Below, piece after piece: positions 17,341 through 26,109 of a stretch of DNA of 64,000 bases. A model generated the notes under the pieces. It searched no databases and had not been told where the DNA came from. It saw nothing but the letters and a program-made list of their open reading frames with translations. Every line of letters begins with the position of its first letter. The stretch's first letter is position 1. Source of the DNA: Bradyrhizobium sp. AUGA SZCCT0176 (lineage in GTDB: Bacteria > Pseudomonadota > Alphaproteobacteria > Rhizobiales > Xanthobacteraceae); NCBI RefSeq assembly GCF_018130145.1, contig NZ_JAFCMB010000013.1, positions 112,713 through 176,712 of the forward strand, given 5' to 3'. The position numbers and the translations under genes are program-made.

Positions 17341-18270
17341 ATGCTTCGCGTCGTCGTCCTGGGCGCCGCGGCGGGTGGCGGTGTTCCGCAGTGGAACTGC
17401 GGATGTCCGGTGTGCCGGACGGCCCGCAACGAACATCCCGAACTCCAGAGCACGCAGGCCTCGATCGCGGTCAGCGCCAATGGCGAGCACTGGTTCCTGA
17501 TCAACGCCTCGCCGGATCTGCGCCAGCAATTGACCGCGACGCCGCAGCTTCATCCCAAGGCAGGCCAGCTCCGTCACAGTCCGATTGCGGGCGTCATCCT
17601 GACCAATGGCGAGATCGACGCGGTTGCAGGCCTGCTGTCGATGCGCGAGGGATCGCCCTTCATCCTCTATGCGCATGAGCGGGTGCTTGCGATCCTCAAA
17701 TCCAACAGCATCTTTAATGTGCTGAGCGAAAAGAACGTGAAACGCCAGCCGATCGCGGTCGACCGGGCGTTCGAACCTGACTTGCCCGATGGCTCGCCAT
17801 CCGGCATCGAAATCCTCCCCTTCGAAGTTCCCGGCAAGGGCGCCTGGTATCTCGAAGGCAAGGCGCATCCGGCCGGCGGCAGCGGTGTGGGCGATACGCT
17901 CGGGCTTCGAATCCTGGACAAAGCCAGCGGCAAATATCTCTATTTCCTTGCTGCCTGCGCGCGGGTGACCGACGATCTGAAGTCGCGGCTGAAAGGCGCC
18001 GCACTGGTGTTCTTTGACGGCACGGTGTGGCGCGACGACGAACTGGTTGCCGCGGGCCTCGGCAACAAAACCGGGCAAAGCATGGGACACATCTCGATGT
18101 CAGGCGAGAACGGCGCGATCGCAAGCCTTGAAGGACTCGACATCGGGCGCAAGATGTTTTTGCATATCAACAACTCCAACCCCGCCTTGCTGCACGGCTC
18201 GGACGAGCGCAAAACCGCCGAGCAGGCCGGCTGGCACATCCCCGCCGATGGAATGGAGATCACACTGTGA
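17341..18270 (+). CDS. pqqB: PQQ biosynthesis protein PqqB
   Basis: A 309-residue metallo-beta-lactamase-fold protein. The start MLRVVVLGAAAGGGVPQWNCGCPVC is diagnostic for PqqB, with the CxCxxC zinc site near residues 20-25. SANGEHWFLINASPDLRQQL and the late GHISMSGENGAIASL block are conserved. PqqB is thought to hydroxylate the Glu-Tyr intermediate as an iron enzyme. GGAG precedes the ATG. Its TGA overlaps the GTG of pqqC. Confidence 0.96.
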   Translation: MLRVVVLGAAAGGGVPQWNCGCPVCRTARNEHPELQSTQASIAVSANGEHWFLINASPDLRQQLTATPQLHPKAGQLRHSPIAGVILTNGEIDAVAGLLSMREGSPFILYAHERVLAILKSNSIFNVLSEKNVKRQPIAVDRAFEPDLPDGSPSGIEILPFEVPGKGAWYLEGKAHPAGGSGVGDTLGLRILDKASGKYLYFLAACARVTDDLKSRLKGAALVFFDGTVWRDDELVAAGLGNKTGQSMGHISMSGENGAIASLEGLDIGRKMFLHINNSNPALLHGSDERKTAEQAGWHIPADGMEITL

Positions 18271-19046
18271 GCGTCGTGCCCGTCACCAGAATGACCGCGC
18301 TATCGATCGGCAAAGGCATTTCGCTCAATAACGCCGAGGAACTGGAGGCAACGCTGCGCCACATCGGCGCGACGCGCTATCACAACCTGCATCCGTTCCA
18401 CCGGCTGCTGCATGGCGGCAAGCTCAACAAAGGCCAGGTGCAGGCCTGGGCGCTGAACCGCTATTTTTACCAGAGCACGATCCCGCTCAAGGACGCGATG
18501 GTGATCTCGCGATTCCGCGACCGCGCGACCCGCGTCGAATGGCGGCACCGGATCGAAGACCATGACGGCGATCTCGGCTCCGAAGGCGGCATCGAGCGCT
18601 GGCTCAAGCTGACCGAGGGCCTCGGGCTCGACAGCGCCTATGTGGAATCGACCGAAGGCATCCTGCCCGCGACGCGCTTTGCGGTGGAGGCCTATGTGCA
18701 TTTCTGCCGCGACAAGACGCCGCTCGAGGCGATCGCCTCCTCGCTGACGGAACTGTTCGCGCCGAACCTGCATGAAGAGCGCATCTCGGGCATGCTGCAG
18801 CACTATGATTTCGTCAATCCCGACATCATGAGCTATTTCAGCCGCCGCCTGCAGCAGGCGCCGCGCGATGCCGGTTTTGCGCTCGACTACGTCAAGGCGC
18901 ACGCCAGGACGCCGGCGGAACGCGAGGCGGTCTGCAACGCCCTGATCTTCAAGACCAATGTGCTATGGGTTCAGCTCGATGCGCTGTATCATGCTTATGT
19001 CGAGGGCCACATACCGCCCGGCGCGTTCGTGCCCCAAGGGGACTGA
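18267..19046 (+). CDS. pqqC: Pyrroloquinoline-quinone synthase PqqC
   Basis: A 259-residue cofactorless oxidase that performs the final ring closure and eight-electron oxidation to PQQ. The all-helical family blocks are present: RYHNLHPFHRLLHGGKLNKG, QAWALNRYFYQSTIPLKDA, RIEDHDGD and LTELFAPNLHEERI. The GTG start at 18267 overlaps the pqqB stop (GTGA), so translation is coupled. A 40-base gap separates it from pqqD. Confidence 0.96.
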   Translation: MSVVPVTRMTALSIGKGISLNNAEELEATLRHIGATRYHNLHPFHRLLHGGKLNKGQVQAWALNRYFYQSTIPLKDAMVISRFRDRATRVEWRHRIEDHDGDLGSEGGIERWLKLTEGLGLDSAYVESTEGILPATRFAVEAYVHFCRDKTPLEAIASSLTELFAPNLHEERISGMLQHYDFVNPDIMSYFSRRLQQAPRDAGFALDYVKAHARTPAEREAVCNALIFKTNVLWVQLDALYHAYVEGHIPPGAFVPQGD

Positions 19047-19086
19047 AGCCTAAGAACCGAAACCAAGAACCGGGATTTAGCGATCG

Positions 19087-19398
19087 ATGGCTTTGGGCCG
19101 CAACATCAGTGTCAGCGAGGCGAGCCGGCCGAAATTGCCGCGGCACGCCAAGCTGAAATTCGATGAGACGCGGCAGGTCTGGGTGATCCTGGCGCCGGAG
19201 CGCGTGCTGGCGCCGGACGAAATCGCGGTCGAAGTGCTGCAGCTTTGCGACGGTGTTCGCAGCGTCTCTGCTATGATCGATCAGCTGACCGCGAAATACG
19301 CCGCGCCGCGCGAGGCAATTGCAACCGACGTCATCGCAATGCTGCAGGACCTCGCCGACAAGGGCTTTCTGACCGAAGCGCGCGAGAAGACGTCATGA
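19087..19398 (+). CDS. pqqD: PqqA-binding chaperone PqqD
   Basis: A 103-residue winged-helix RiPP recognition protein that binds PqqA and presents it to PqqE. Typical are LPRHAKLKFDETRQVWVILAPERVL, AVEVLQLCDGVRSVSAMIDQL and a C-terminal MLQDLADKGFL helix. It is free-standing, not fused to PqqC or PqqE as in some Methylobacterium strains. Its stop overlaps the ATG of pqqE (ATGA), which fits the PqqD-PqqE complex. Confidence 0.95.
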   Translation: MALGRNISVSEASRPKLPRHAKLKFDETRQVWVILAPERVLAPDEIAVEVLQLCDGVRSVSAMIDQLTAKYAAPREAIATDVIAMLQDLADKGFLTEAREKTS

Positions 19399-20600
19399 GC
19401 GACATCCTCACCGACGGCAAAGCGGCAACCGCGCCCCATGACGGGCTCTCGGTGCTGGAACAGCGGCGCTCGACGGCGGAGACGTTCGGCATTCCGCTCG
19501 CGGTGCTGGCCGAGCTGACGCACCGCTGCCCGCTGCAATGCCCCTATTGCTCCAACCCGCTTGAGCTCGACCGCGGCGGCACTGAGCTGACCACCGAGGA
19601 ATGGAAGAAGGTTCTGACCGAGCTCGCCGAAATCGGCGTGCTGCAGATCCATTTCTCCGGCGGCGAGCCGACCGCGCGCAAGGATCTGGTCGAACTGGTC
19701 CAGCACGCCAGCGATGTCGGGCTCTACAGCAATCTCATTACCTCGGCGGTGCTGCTGACACGCGAAAAACTGTCCGCACTGGCCGATGCCGGGCTGTGCC
19801 ACGTGCAGATCAGTTTTCAGGGCAATGAGCCCATGGTGGCCGACCGCGTCGCGGGCCTGAAGAAGGCGCATGAGAAGAAGCTGGAGGTCGCGAAGTGGAC
19901 GCGCGAGCTCGACCTGCCGCTGACGGTCAATGCCGTCATGCACCGGCAGAACCTGCACCAGCTTTCCGACATCATCCAGATGGCGGTCGATCTCGACGCC
20001 GACCGGCTCGAGGTCGCCAACGTGCAGTATTACGGCTGGGCACTGAAGAACCGCGCCGCCTTGATGCCGACGATGGCGCAGATCGAGGAGACCAGCCGGC
20101 TCGTCGAGGAAGCCGAAGTGCGGCTGAAGGGCATTCTCGCGATTGACTACGTCGTGCCGGATTATTACGCGTTGCGGCCGAAGAAATGCATGGGCGGCTG
20201 GGGCCGGCAATTCTTCAACATTTCACCTGCCGGCAAGATCCTGCCGTGTCACGCCGCCGAGAGCATCACCGGGCTCGAATTCCTTTCGGTGCGATCCAAT
20301 CACTCGATCGCCTGGATCTGGCAGAATTCCGAAGCTTTCAACCGCTATCGCGGCACCGGCTGGATGCCTGAACCGTGCCAGAGCTGCGAGTTCAAGGAGA
20401 TCGATTTCGGTGGCTGCCGCTGCCAGGCCTTTGCGCTGACCGGCGATGCCGGCAATACCGATCCGGCCTGCACGCTGTCGCCGATGCACGAGCAGATCTT
20501 CAAGCAGGCCGAGCAGGAAGCGGCCTCCGACAATAACCGTTTCCTCTATCGCAATTTCGCCGGCGGTACGCTGGAGACGGAAGGCGAGCATGGCGCCTGA
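19395..20600 (+). CDS. pqqE: PqqA peptide cyclase, radical SAM enzyme PqqE
   Basis: A 401-residue radical SAM/SPASM enzyme that joins Glu16 and Tyr20 of PqqA. The SAM cluster ligands are C45-x3-C49-x2-C52 (THRCPLQCPYC). The C-terminal SPASM part has the auxiliary cluster cysteines in KKCMGGWGRQFFN, ILPCHAAE, EPCQSCEFKEIDFGGCRCQA and DPACTLS. The start ATG overlaps the pqqD stop; its own 3' end overlaps the next gene by 11 bases. Confidence 0.96.
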   Translation: MSDILTDGKAATAPHDGLSVLEQRRSTAETFGIPLAVLAELTHRCPLQCPYCSNPLELDRGGTELTTEEWKKVLTELAEIGVLQIHFSGGEPTARKDLVELVQHASDVGLYSNLITSAVLLTREKLSALADAGLCHVQISFQGNEPMVADRVAGLKKAHEKKLEVAKWTRELDLPLTVNAVMHRQNLHQLSDIIQMAVDLDADRLEVANVQYYGWALKNRAALMPTMAQIEETSRLVEEAEVRLKGILAIDYVVPDYYALRPKKCMGGWGRQFFNISPAGKILPCHAAESITGLEFLSVRSNHSIAWIWQNSEAFNRYRGTGWMPEPCQSCEFKEIDFGGCRCQAFALTGDAGNTDPACTLSPMHEQIFKQAEQEAASDNNRFLYRNFAGGTLETEGEHGA

Positions 20601-21570
20601 CGCCGACGCCGGAAAATCCGCCAAACGCGCCGATCCGTTTGCACCGCTGACCTCGGAGCAGCTCGATGTCGGCGATGGCCACGACATCTATGTCGAAAGC
20701 GTCGGCCGCATCGGCGGCATTGCGGCGGTCTATCTGCATGGCGGGCCCGGCAGCGGTTGCCAGCCCGATCACCGCCGGCTGTTCGACCCCGAGCGTTTCC
20801 ACGCGGTGCTGTTCGACCAGCGCGGCGCCGGCCGCAGCCGCCCCAAGGGCAGGCGTGAAGACAATACCCTGCCGCATCTGATTGCGGACATGGAGAGGAT
20901 CCGCGAGAAATTCGGCTTTGAGCGCTGGATGATCGTCGGCGGCTCCTGGGGCGCGACGCTGGCGCTGGCGTATGCGCAAGCGCATCCCGACCGCGTCACC
21001 GGCATCGTGCTGCGCGCCACCTTCCTCGGCACCCGCAAGGAGATCGAGGATGGATTCCTCGAGGTGCTGCCGCGCTTCTATCCGGCGCTGCACGCGGAGT
21101 TCCTCGACGTGTTGCCGCCAGCGGAACGCACGCACCCGATCGACGCATATTTCCGCCGCATCCTCAATCCCGATACCGCCGTGCATGGCCCGGCCGCACG
21201 GGCATGGGGCGAGACCGAACGCATCCTCTCCGAGCACACGCCCGGCCGCGCCCGGCTCGATCCGGTCAACTCGTCGCGCGCCCTGCCCGCCACGCCGTTC
21301 ATGGAAGCGCATTATTTCGCCAATGACTGCTTCATGAGGCCGAGCCAGCTGATCGAAGAGGCCGGCAGGCTTGCTGACATTCCCGGCATCATCGTGCAGG
21401 GCCGTTATGATTTGCTGTGCCCGCCGGCGACCTCGCATGCGCTTGCCGCGGTGTGGCGCCAGGCCGAGGTTCGCCTGGTCGAAGGCGCCGGCCACACGCT
21501 GTACGATCCCGGCGTCCGCGACGCCGTGATGAAAGCGGTCGCGGACATGGCTTCCAAGATTACCAGATAG
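20590..21570 (+). CDS. S33 family peptidase (proline iminopeptidase-like) in the pqq operon
   Basis: A 326-residue alpha/beta-hydrolase of the proline iminopeptidase (S33) family. The oxyanion motif HGGPGSG is at 50-56, DQRGAGRSRP near 77-85, the nucleophile Ser119 in VGGSWGATLALAYA, the acid in GRYDLLCPP and the base His in GAGHTLYDP. The start ATG overlaps pqqE by 11 bases, so the two are co-translated. No signal peptide. No M16 (PqqF or PqqG type) protease gene is seen in this operon, so this hydrolase could trim the cross-linked PqqA peptide; that is inference from position. It could also be an ordinary aminopeptidase. Confidence 0.88.
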   Translation: MAPDADAGKSAKRADPFAPLTSEQLDVGDGHDIYVESVGRIGGIAAVYLHGGPGSGCQPDHRRLFDPERFHAVLFDQRGAGRSRPKGRREDNTLPHLIADMERIREKFGFERWMIVGGSWGATLALAYAQAHPDRVTGIVLRATFLGTRKEIEDGFLEVLPRFYPALHAEFLDVLPPAERTHPIDAYFRRILNPDTAVHGPAARAWGETERILSEHTPGRARLDPVNSSRALPATPFMEAHYFANDCFMRPSQLIEEAGRLADIPGIIVQGRYDLLCPPATSHALAAVWRQAEVRLVEGAGHTLYDPGVRDAVMKAVADMASKITR

Positions 21571-21580
21571 GGATTCCGAA

Positions 21581-22252
21581 ATGCCGATAGCCGGAAAAGG
21601 CATGCTGCTGACGTCGATGAATATCGATGCCGCCGACGAGGCCGAATTCAATCGCTGGTACGACCGCGAACATCTCGAAGAGCGCGTCGCGATGCCCGGT
21701 TTCCTCGAAGCGCGGCGCTATGTCGCGCACGATGGCGACCCGAAGTATCTCAGCCTGTATTCCACCGAAACCATCGAGGTGCTGGACAGCCCGTTCTACC
21801 GCACTGCGCTCGCCAACCAGACCGCCTGGTCGAAGGCCAACATCGCCCGCTTCAAGAACATGATCCGGGGCGTTTCGCGTATCACCATCAGCCACGGCAC
21901 CGGCCGTGGCGCCGTGCTCGGCATCATCCGGCTGCGGCCGCCCGCCGGCGGCGAGGAAAAACTACGTACCGCACTGCGGGATCAACTTGATCCCACAGGA
22001 CTCGACGGCATCATCTCCATGCACCTGCTGGAGAACAATCCGACGCTGTCGAAACCGATCACTGATGACCCCGCAGCGCCCAATCCAGGCGCCGGCGACT
22101 GGTTTATGCTGATCGACGCCACCGATGTCGGCGCAGTCCCGGCGGCCGCGGCGCGCTTCAACGACAATGCCGCGATCAAGCCACTGGTGGTAACGAGCGG
22201 CGTTTACCGGCTGATGTGGGATCTGGCGAAGAGCGATCTGCCGCGCGCGTAA
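21581..22252 (+). CDS. Uncharacterised protein, possible dimeric alpha-beta barrel (EthD-like) fold
   Basis: A 223-residue soluble protein only 10 bases after the S33 peptidase gene, so probably the last gene of the pqq transcript. The start contains LTSMNIDAADEAEFNRWYDREHLEERVAMPGF, the look of EthD/ferredoxin-like dimeric barrel proteins, and a second half (VLGIIRLRPPAGGEEKL, GDWFMLIDATD) may repeat the fold. No catalytic motif was recognised. Function is unknown. A ribosome site GGGA lies upstream. Confidence 0.7.
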   Translation: MPIAGKGMLLTSMNIDAADEAEFNRWYDREHLEERVAMPGFLEARRYVAHDGDPKYLSLYSTETIEVLDSPFYRTALANQTAWSKANIARFKNMIRGVSRITISHGTGRGAVLGIIRLRPPAGGEEKLRTALRDQLDPTGLDGIISMHLLENNPTLSKPITDDPAAPNPGAGDWFMLIDATDVGAVPAAAARFNDNAAIKPLVVTSGVYRLMWDLAKSDLPRA

Positions 22253-22489
22253 CATTGGCGACGAAGCGGTGCTCATGCTGCACCGCCGCATAATACCAGC
22301 GAGTATTAACGTTCACGCGTGCCTGCATTGAAAGCTGGCGATCGCGCAAATTTGCCTTTGTGACTCATCTGGAATGGCTCTAAGCTCCGATAAGATAAGC
22401 CTATGATCCAATTCAAAAACCACAAGAACGCCTACTGAGCGTTCAGGCAAACAAGGCCGCGTTCGGATTGCTACGCGGAAAAGGCAGGA

Positions 22490-24289
22490 ATGAAACCGAC
22501 TGATATCTCGGCGCCGGACTACTTTCACAAAGTGGTTGATTGCCAATGGGCCTGCCCCGCTCACACGCCAGTTCCCGAATATATCCGTTTGATTGCCGAG
22601 GGGCGGTATAGCGACGCCTACATGATCAACTGGAAATCGAATGTGTTTCCCGGAATTCTGGGACGCACCTGCGATCGACCATGCGAGCCGGCCTGCCGTC
22701 GCGGCCGCGTCGAGGAAACACCCGTTGCGATCTGCCGGCTGAAGCGGGTCGCCGCCGATTTCAAGGACGACGTCAAGCACCGCATGCCGAAGGTATCGGC
22801 GAAGAACGGCAAGCGCATCGCGCTGGTCGGCGGCGGTCCCGCTTCGCTTGCGGTGGCGCGCGATCTTGCGCCGCTCGGCTATCACTGCACCGTGTTCGAT
22901 GCCGACCCCAAGGCGGGCGGCATGATGCGCAGCCAGATTCCAAAGTTCCGGCTGCCGGATTCGGTGATCGACGAGGAAACCGATTACATCCTGGGCCTCG
23001 GCATCGAGTTCAAGGGCGGTCATCGCGTCGACAGCCTGAAGAAGCTGATGGCTGAAAATTATGACGCGATCTTCGTCGGTTCCGGCGCGCCGCGCGGCCG
23101 CGAGCTCGAGATCCCCGGCCGCAAGGAGGCCGCCGCCAATATCCATATCGGCATCGAATGGCTGGCTTCGGTTTCGTTCGGCCATGTCGAGAAGATCGGC
23201 CGCCGCGTGATCGTGCTCGGCGGCGGCAACACCGCGATGGATTGCTGCCGCACCGCGCGCCGCCTCGGCGGAGAAGACGTCAAGGTGATCGTGCGTTCCG
23301 GCTTCGAGGAAATGAAGGCGAGCCCCTGGGAAAAGGAAGACGCCATCCACGAGGACATTCCGATCCTCAATTTCATGGTGCCGGTGGCATTCAAGCATGT
23401 AGCCGGCAAGCTCATCGGCGTCACCTTTCAGAAGGTGAAGGCGGAATATGACGCCAAGGGCCGGCGCAACCTGGTGCCCGCGGGCGAACCGGACCAGACC
23501 ATTCCCTGCGACGACGTGCTGGTCGCGGTCGGGCAGGAAAACGCTTTCCCCTGGATCGAGCGCGACTGCGGCATCGAGTTCGACAAGTGGAACATGCCGC
23601 AGGTCGATGCCAAGACTTTCGCTTCGACCAACCCGAAAGTGTTCTTCGGCGGTGACGCGGCGTTCGGCCCCAAGAACATCATCTGGGCGGTGGCGCACGG
23701 GCATGACGCCGCGCTGTCGATCCACAAGATGCTCTCCGGCGAGGACATCACCGAGCGCCCGCTTCCCGAAGTGAATGTCTCGTCGCAGAAGATGGGCATC
23801 CACGAGTGGAGCTACGACAACGACATCTCCGCCGACAAGCGCTACAAGGTGCCGCACCGCGACAAGGTGATCGCCCTCAAGGACATCCGCGCCGAGGTCG
23901 AGCTCGGCTACGACGTCAAGCTCGCGCTCGGTGAAGCGCAGCGCTGCCTGAACTGCGACATTCAGACGATTTTCAGCGCCCCCGCCTGCATCGAATGCGA
24001 CGCCTGCGTCGACATCTGCCCGATGGACTGCATCACCTTCACGGAGAACGGCGAGGAAGAGGACCTGCGGACACGGCTGAAGGCGCCCTCGCCGCATCAC
24101 GACCAGGCGCTCTATGTCGCCGATGGGCTCAAGACCGGGCGCGTCATGGTGAAGGACGAAGACGTCTGCCTGCATTGCGGGCTCTGCGCCGAGCGGTGTC
24201 CCACCGGAGCCTGGGACATGCAGAAGTACCTCATCGATATGACTCACGCGGGATCAACATGTCAGACCAAAGCCCGATCAGCAGCGTAA
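22490..24289 (+). CDS. GltD-like NAD(P)/FAD oxidoreductase with ferredoxin domain, partner of the 2-oxoacid oxidoreductase
   Basis: A 599-residue protein of the glutamate-synthase small-subunit type. Residues 1-110 hold the Fe-S helical domain (WACPAHTPVPEYIRLIAEG, GRTCDRPCEPACRRG). FAD and NAD(P) Rossmann motifs follow (IALVGGGPASLAVARDLA near 109; VIVLGGGNTAMDCCRTARRLG near 244). The C-terminal ferredoxin domain has CIECDACVDICPMDC and CLHCGLCAERCPTGAW, two 4Fe-4S sites. It should pass electrons between ferredoxin-type clusters and NAD(P). The next gene starts inside it (31-base overlap), so it works with the KorAB-like enzyme. Confidence 0.87.
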   Translation: MKPTDISAPDYFHKVVDCQWACPAHTPVPEYIRLIAEGRYSDAYMINWKSNVFPGILGRTCDRPCEPACRRGRVEETPVAICRLKRVAADFKDDVKHRMPKVSAKNGKRIALVGGGPASLAVARDLAPLGYHCTVFDADPKAGGMMRSQIPKFRLPDSVIDEETDYILGLGIEFKGGHRVDSLKKLMAENYDAIFVGSGAPRGRELEIPGRKEAAANIHIGIEWLASVSFGHVEKIGRRVIVLGGGNTAMDCCRTARRLGGEDVKVIVRSGFEEMKASPWEKEDAIHEDIPILNFMVPVAFKHVAGKLIGVTFQKVKAEYDAKGRRNLVPAGEPDQTIPCDDVLVAVGQENAFPWIERDCGIEFDKWNMPQVDAKTFASTNPKVFFGGDAAFGPKNIIWAVAHGHDAALSIHKMLSGEDITERPLPEVNVSSQKMGIHEWSYDNDISADKRYKVPHRDKVIALKDIRAEVELGYDVKLALGEAQRCLNCDIQTIFSAPACIECDACVDICPMDCITFTENGEEEDLRTRLKAPSPHHDQALYVADGLKTGRVMVKDEDVCLHCGLCAERCPTGAWDMQKYLIDMTHAGSTCQTKARSAA

Positions 24290-26109
24290 ACGACTTCGTC
24301 GTCCGTTTCGCCAACGTCAACGGCTCGGGTTCGGCCAGCGCCAACGAGCTGTTCGCGCGCTCGATCCTGCGCCACGGCGTGCCGGTGAGCCCGCGCAACA
24401 TCTTTCCCTCCAACATCCAGGGACTTCCGACCTGGTACGAGGTGCGGGTGACCGAGGAAGGCCATCTCGGCGCCCGCGGCGGCGTCGACATGATGGTGGC
24501 GATGAACCCGCAGACCTGGGACAAGGACGTCGGCTCGATCGAGCCCGGCGGCTATCTGTTCTACGATTCCACCAAGCCGATGCCGACGTCGAAATTCCGC
24601 GCCGACATCAACGTCATCGGCGTACCGCTGACCGCGATCACCAACTCGACCTATACCGATCCGCGCCAGCGCCAGCTGTTCAAGAACATCATCTATCTCG
24701 GCGCGATGTGCGCCCTGCTCGAAATGGACCCGAAGATCGTCGAGCAATTGATATCAGAACAGTACAAGGGCAAGGAAAAGCTGTTGTCCTCGAACGTCCA
24801 CGCGCTGCATCTGGGCCGCGACTGGGCGTTGCAGAACCTGAAATGCCCGATCGGGCTGCAGGTGAAGAAAGCCGACAAGGTCGGCGACCGCATCTTCATG
24901 GAAGGCAACAGCGCGGCCGCGCTCGGCGCCGTCTATGGCGGCGCCACCGTCTGCGCCTGGTATCCGATCACGCCGTCGTCGTCGGTGGCGGAGGCCTTCA
25001 CCAGCCACTGCAAGAAGCTGCGGCACGACCCCGAAACCGGCAAGGCCAAATACGCTATCGTGCAGGGCGAGGACGAGCTTGCATCGATCGGCATGGTGAT
25101 CGGCGCCTCCTGGAACGGCGCGCGCGCCTTCACCGCGACTTCCGGGCCCGGCGTCTCGCTGATGACGGAATTCATCGGCCTCTCGTACTTCGCCGAAATT
25201 CCCGGCGTGATCATGAACATCCAGCGCGCCGGCCCCTCGACCGGCATGCCGACGCGCACCCAGCAATGCGACATCATCGCCTGCGCCTATGCTTCGCACG
25301 GCGACACCAAGCATATCCTGTTGTTCCCGGAAGACCCGGCGGAAGCGTTCGAATTCGCGGCGCAATCGTTCGATCTCGCCGAGCGGTTGCAGACCATGAT
25401 CTTCCTGATGCTCGACCTCGACATCGGCATGAACCACCGGCTCTGCCGTCCACTGAAGTGGGACGACGCCCGGCAATATGACCGCGGCAAGGTGATGACC
25501 GCAGAGATGCTCGACGAGCCCGGCCGCGATTTCGGCCGCTATCTCGACGTCGACGGCGACGGCATTCCCTACCGCACCTATCCCGGCACGCATCCGACCA
25601 AAGGCTCGTTCTTCACCCGCGGTACCTCGCGCGACCGCTATGCGCGCTATTCGGAAGAAGGCGCCGTCTACGCCGACAACATGCAGCGGCTGATGCGCAA
25701 GTTCGAGACCGCGCAGGACATGGTGCCGCGGCCGCTGCAGGCCAACGCCGCCAAGCCGACCAAGTACGGCGTGATCTATTTCGGCTCGACCGCACCGGCG
25801 ATGGACGAGGCGATCGGCCTGCTCGAGGCGCGCGGGCACCACCTCGACCGCATGCGGATTCGCGCCTTCCCGTTCCACTCCAGCGTCGCCAGCTTCATTG
25901 CCGACCATGACTTCGTTTACGTGGTCGAGCAGAACCGCGACGCCCAGCTGCGCCAGTTGATCGTGAACGAGAACGGCATCGATCCGGTGCGGCTGGTGCC
26001 GATCCTGCACTATGACGGCACTCCGATCACCGCGCGCTTCATCGCCAGCGCCATCGGCGACCATCAGGACCATCTGAAAGTGACTCCTCTCCGCAAGGCC
26101 GTGTCATGA
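24259..26109 (+). CDS. korA: 2-oxoacid:ferredoxin oxidoreductase, fused gamma-alpha subunit
   Basis: A 616-residue subunit. Residues about 10-190 are the gamma domain (FANVNGSGSASANELFARSI, EGHLGARGGVDMMVAMN). Residues about 210-610 are the alpha (pyrimidine-binding) domain with GNSAAALGAVYGGATVCAWY, the PITPSS motif, and a TSGPGVSLMTEFIGL block. Such enzymes cleave 2-oxoacids (2-oxoglutarate, pyruvate or indolepyruvate) using CoA and ferredoxin. The start overlaps the preceding gene by 31 bases and GGGA precedes the ATG. The actual substrate is not proven; the kor name follows the gamma-alpha plus beta layout. Confidence 0.85.
   Translation: MSDQSPISSVNDFVVRFANVNGSGSASANELFARSILRHGVPVSPRNIFPSNIQGLPTWYEVRVTEEGHLGARGGVDMMVAMNPQTWDKDVGSIEPGGYLFYDSTKPMPTSKFRADINVIGVPLTAITNSTYTDPRQRQLFKNIIYLGAMCALLEMDPKIVEQLISEQYKGKEKLLSSNVHALHLGRDWALQNLKCPIGLQVKKADKVGDRIFMEGNSAAALGAVYGGATVCAWYPITPSSSVAEAFTSHCKKLRHDPETGKAKYAIVQGEDELASIGMVIGASWNGARAFTATSGPGVSLMTEFIGLSYFAEIPGVIMNIQRAGPSTGMPTRTQQCDIIACAYASHGDTKHILLFPEDPAEAFEFAAQSFDLAERLQTMIFLMLDLDIGMNHRLCRPLKWDDARQYDRGKVMTAEMLDEPGRDFGRYLDVDGDGIPYRTYPGTHPTKGSFFTRGTSRDRYARYSEEGAVYADNMQRLMRKFETAQDMVPRPLQANAAKPTKYGVIYFGSTAPAMDEAIGLLEARGHHLDRMRIRAFPFHSSVASFIADHDFVYVVEQNRDAQLRQLIVNENGIDPVRLVPILHYDGTPITARFIASAIGDHQDHLKVTPLRKAVS

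Noticed and set aside
22313..24247. Long open frame (644 codons) on the minus strand
   Set aside because: It lies exactly opposite the flavoprotein gene; the His/Asp/Val-rich product is a frame shadow produced by high GC third positions and has no family motif.
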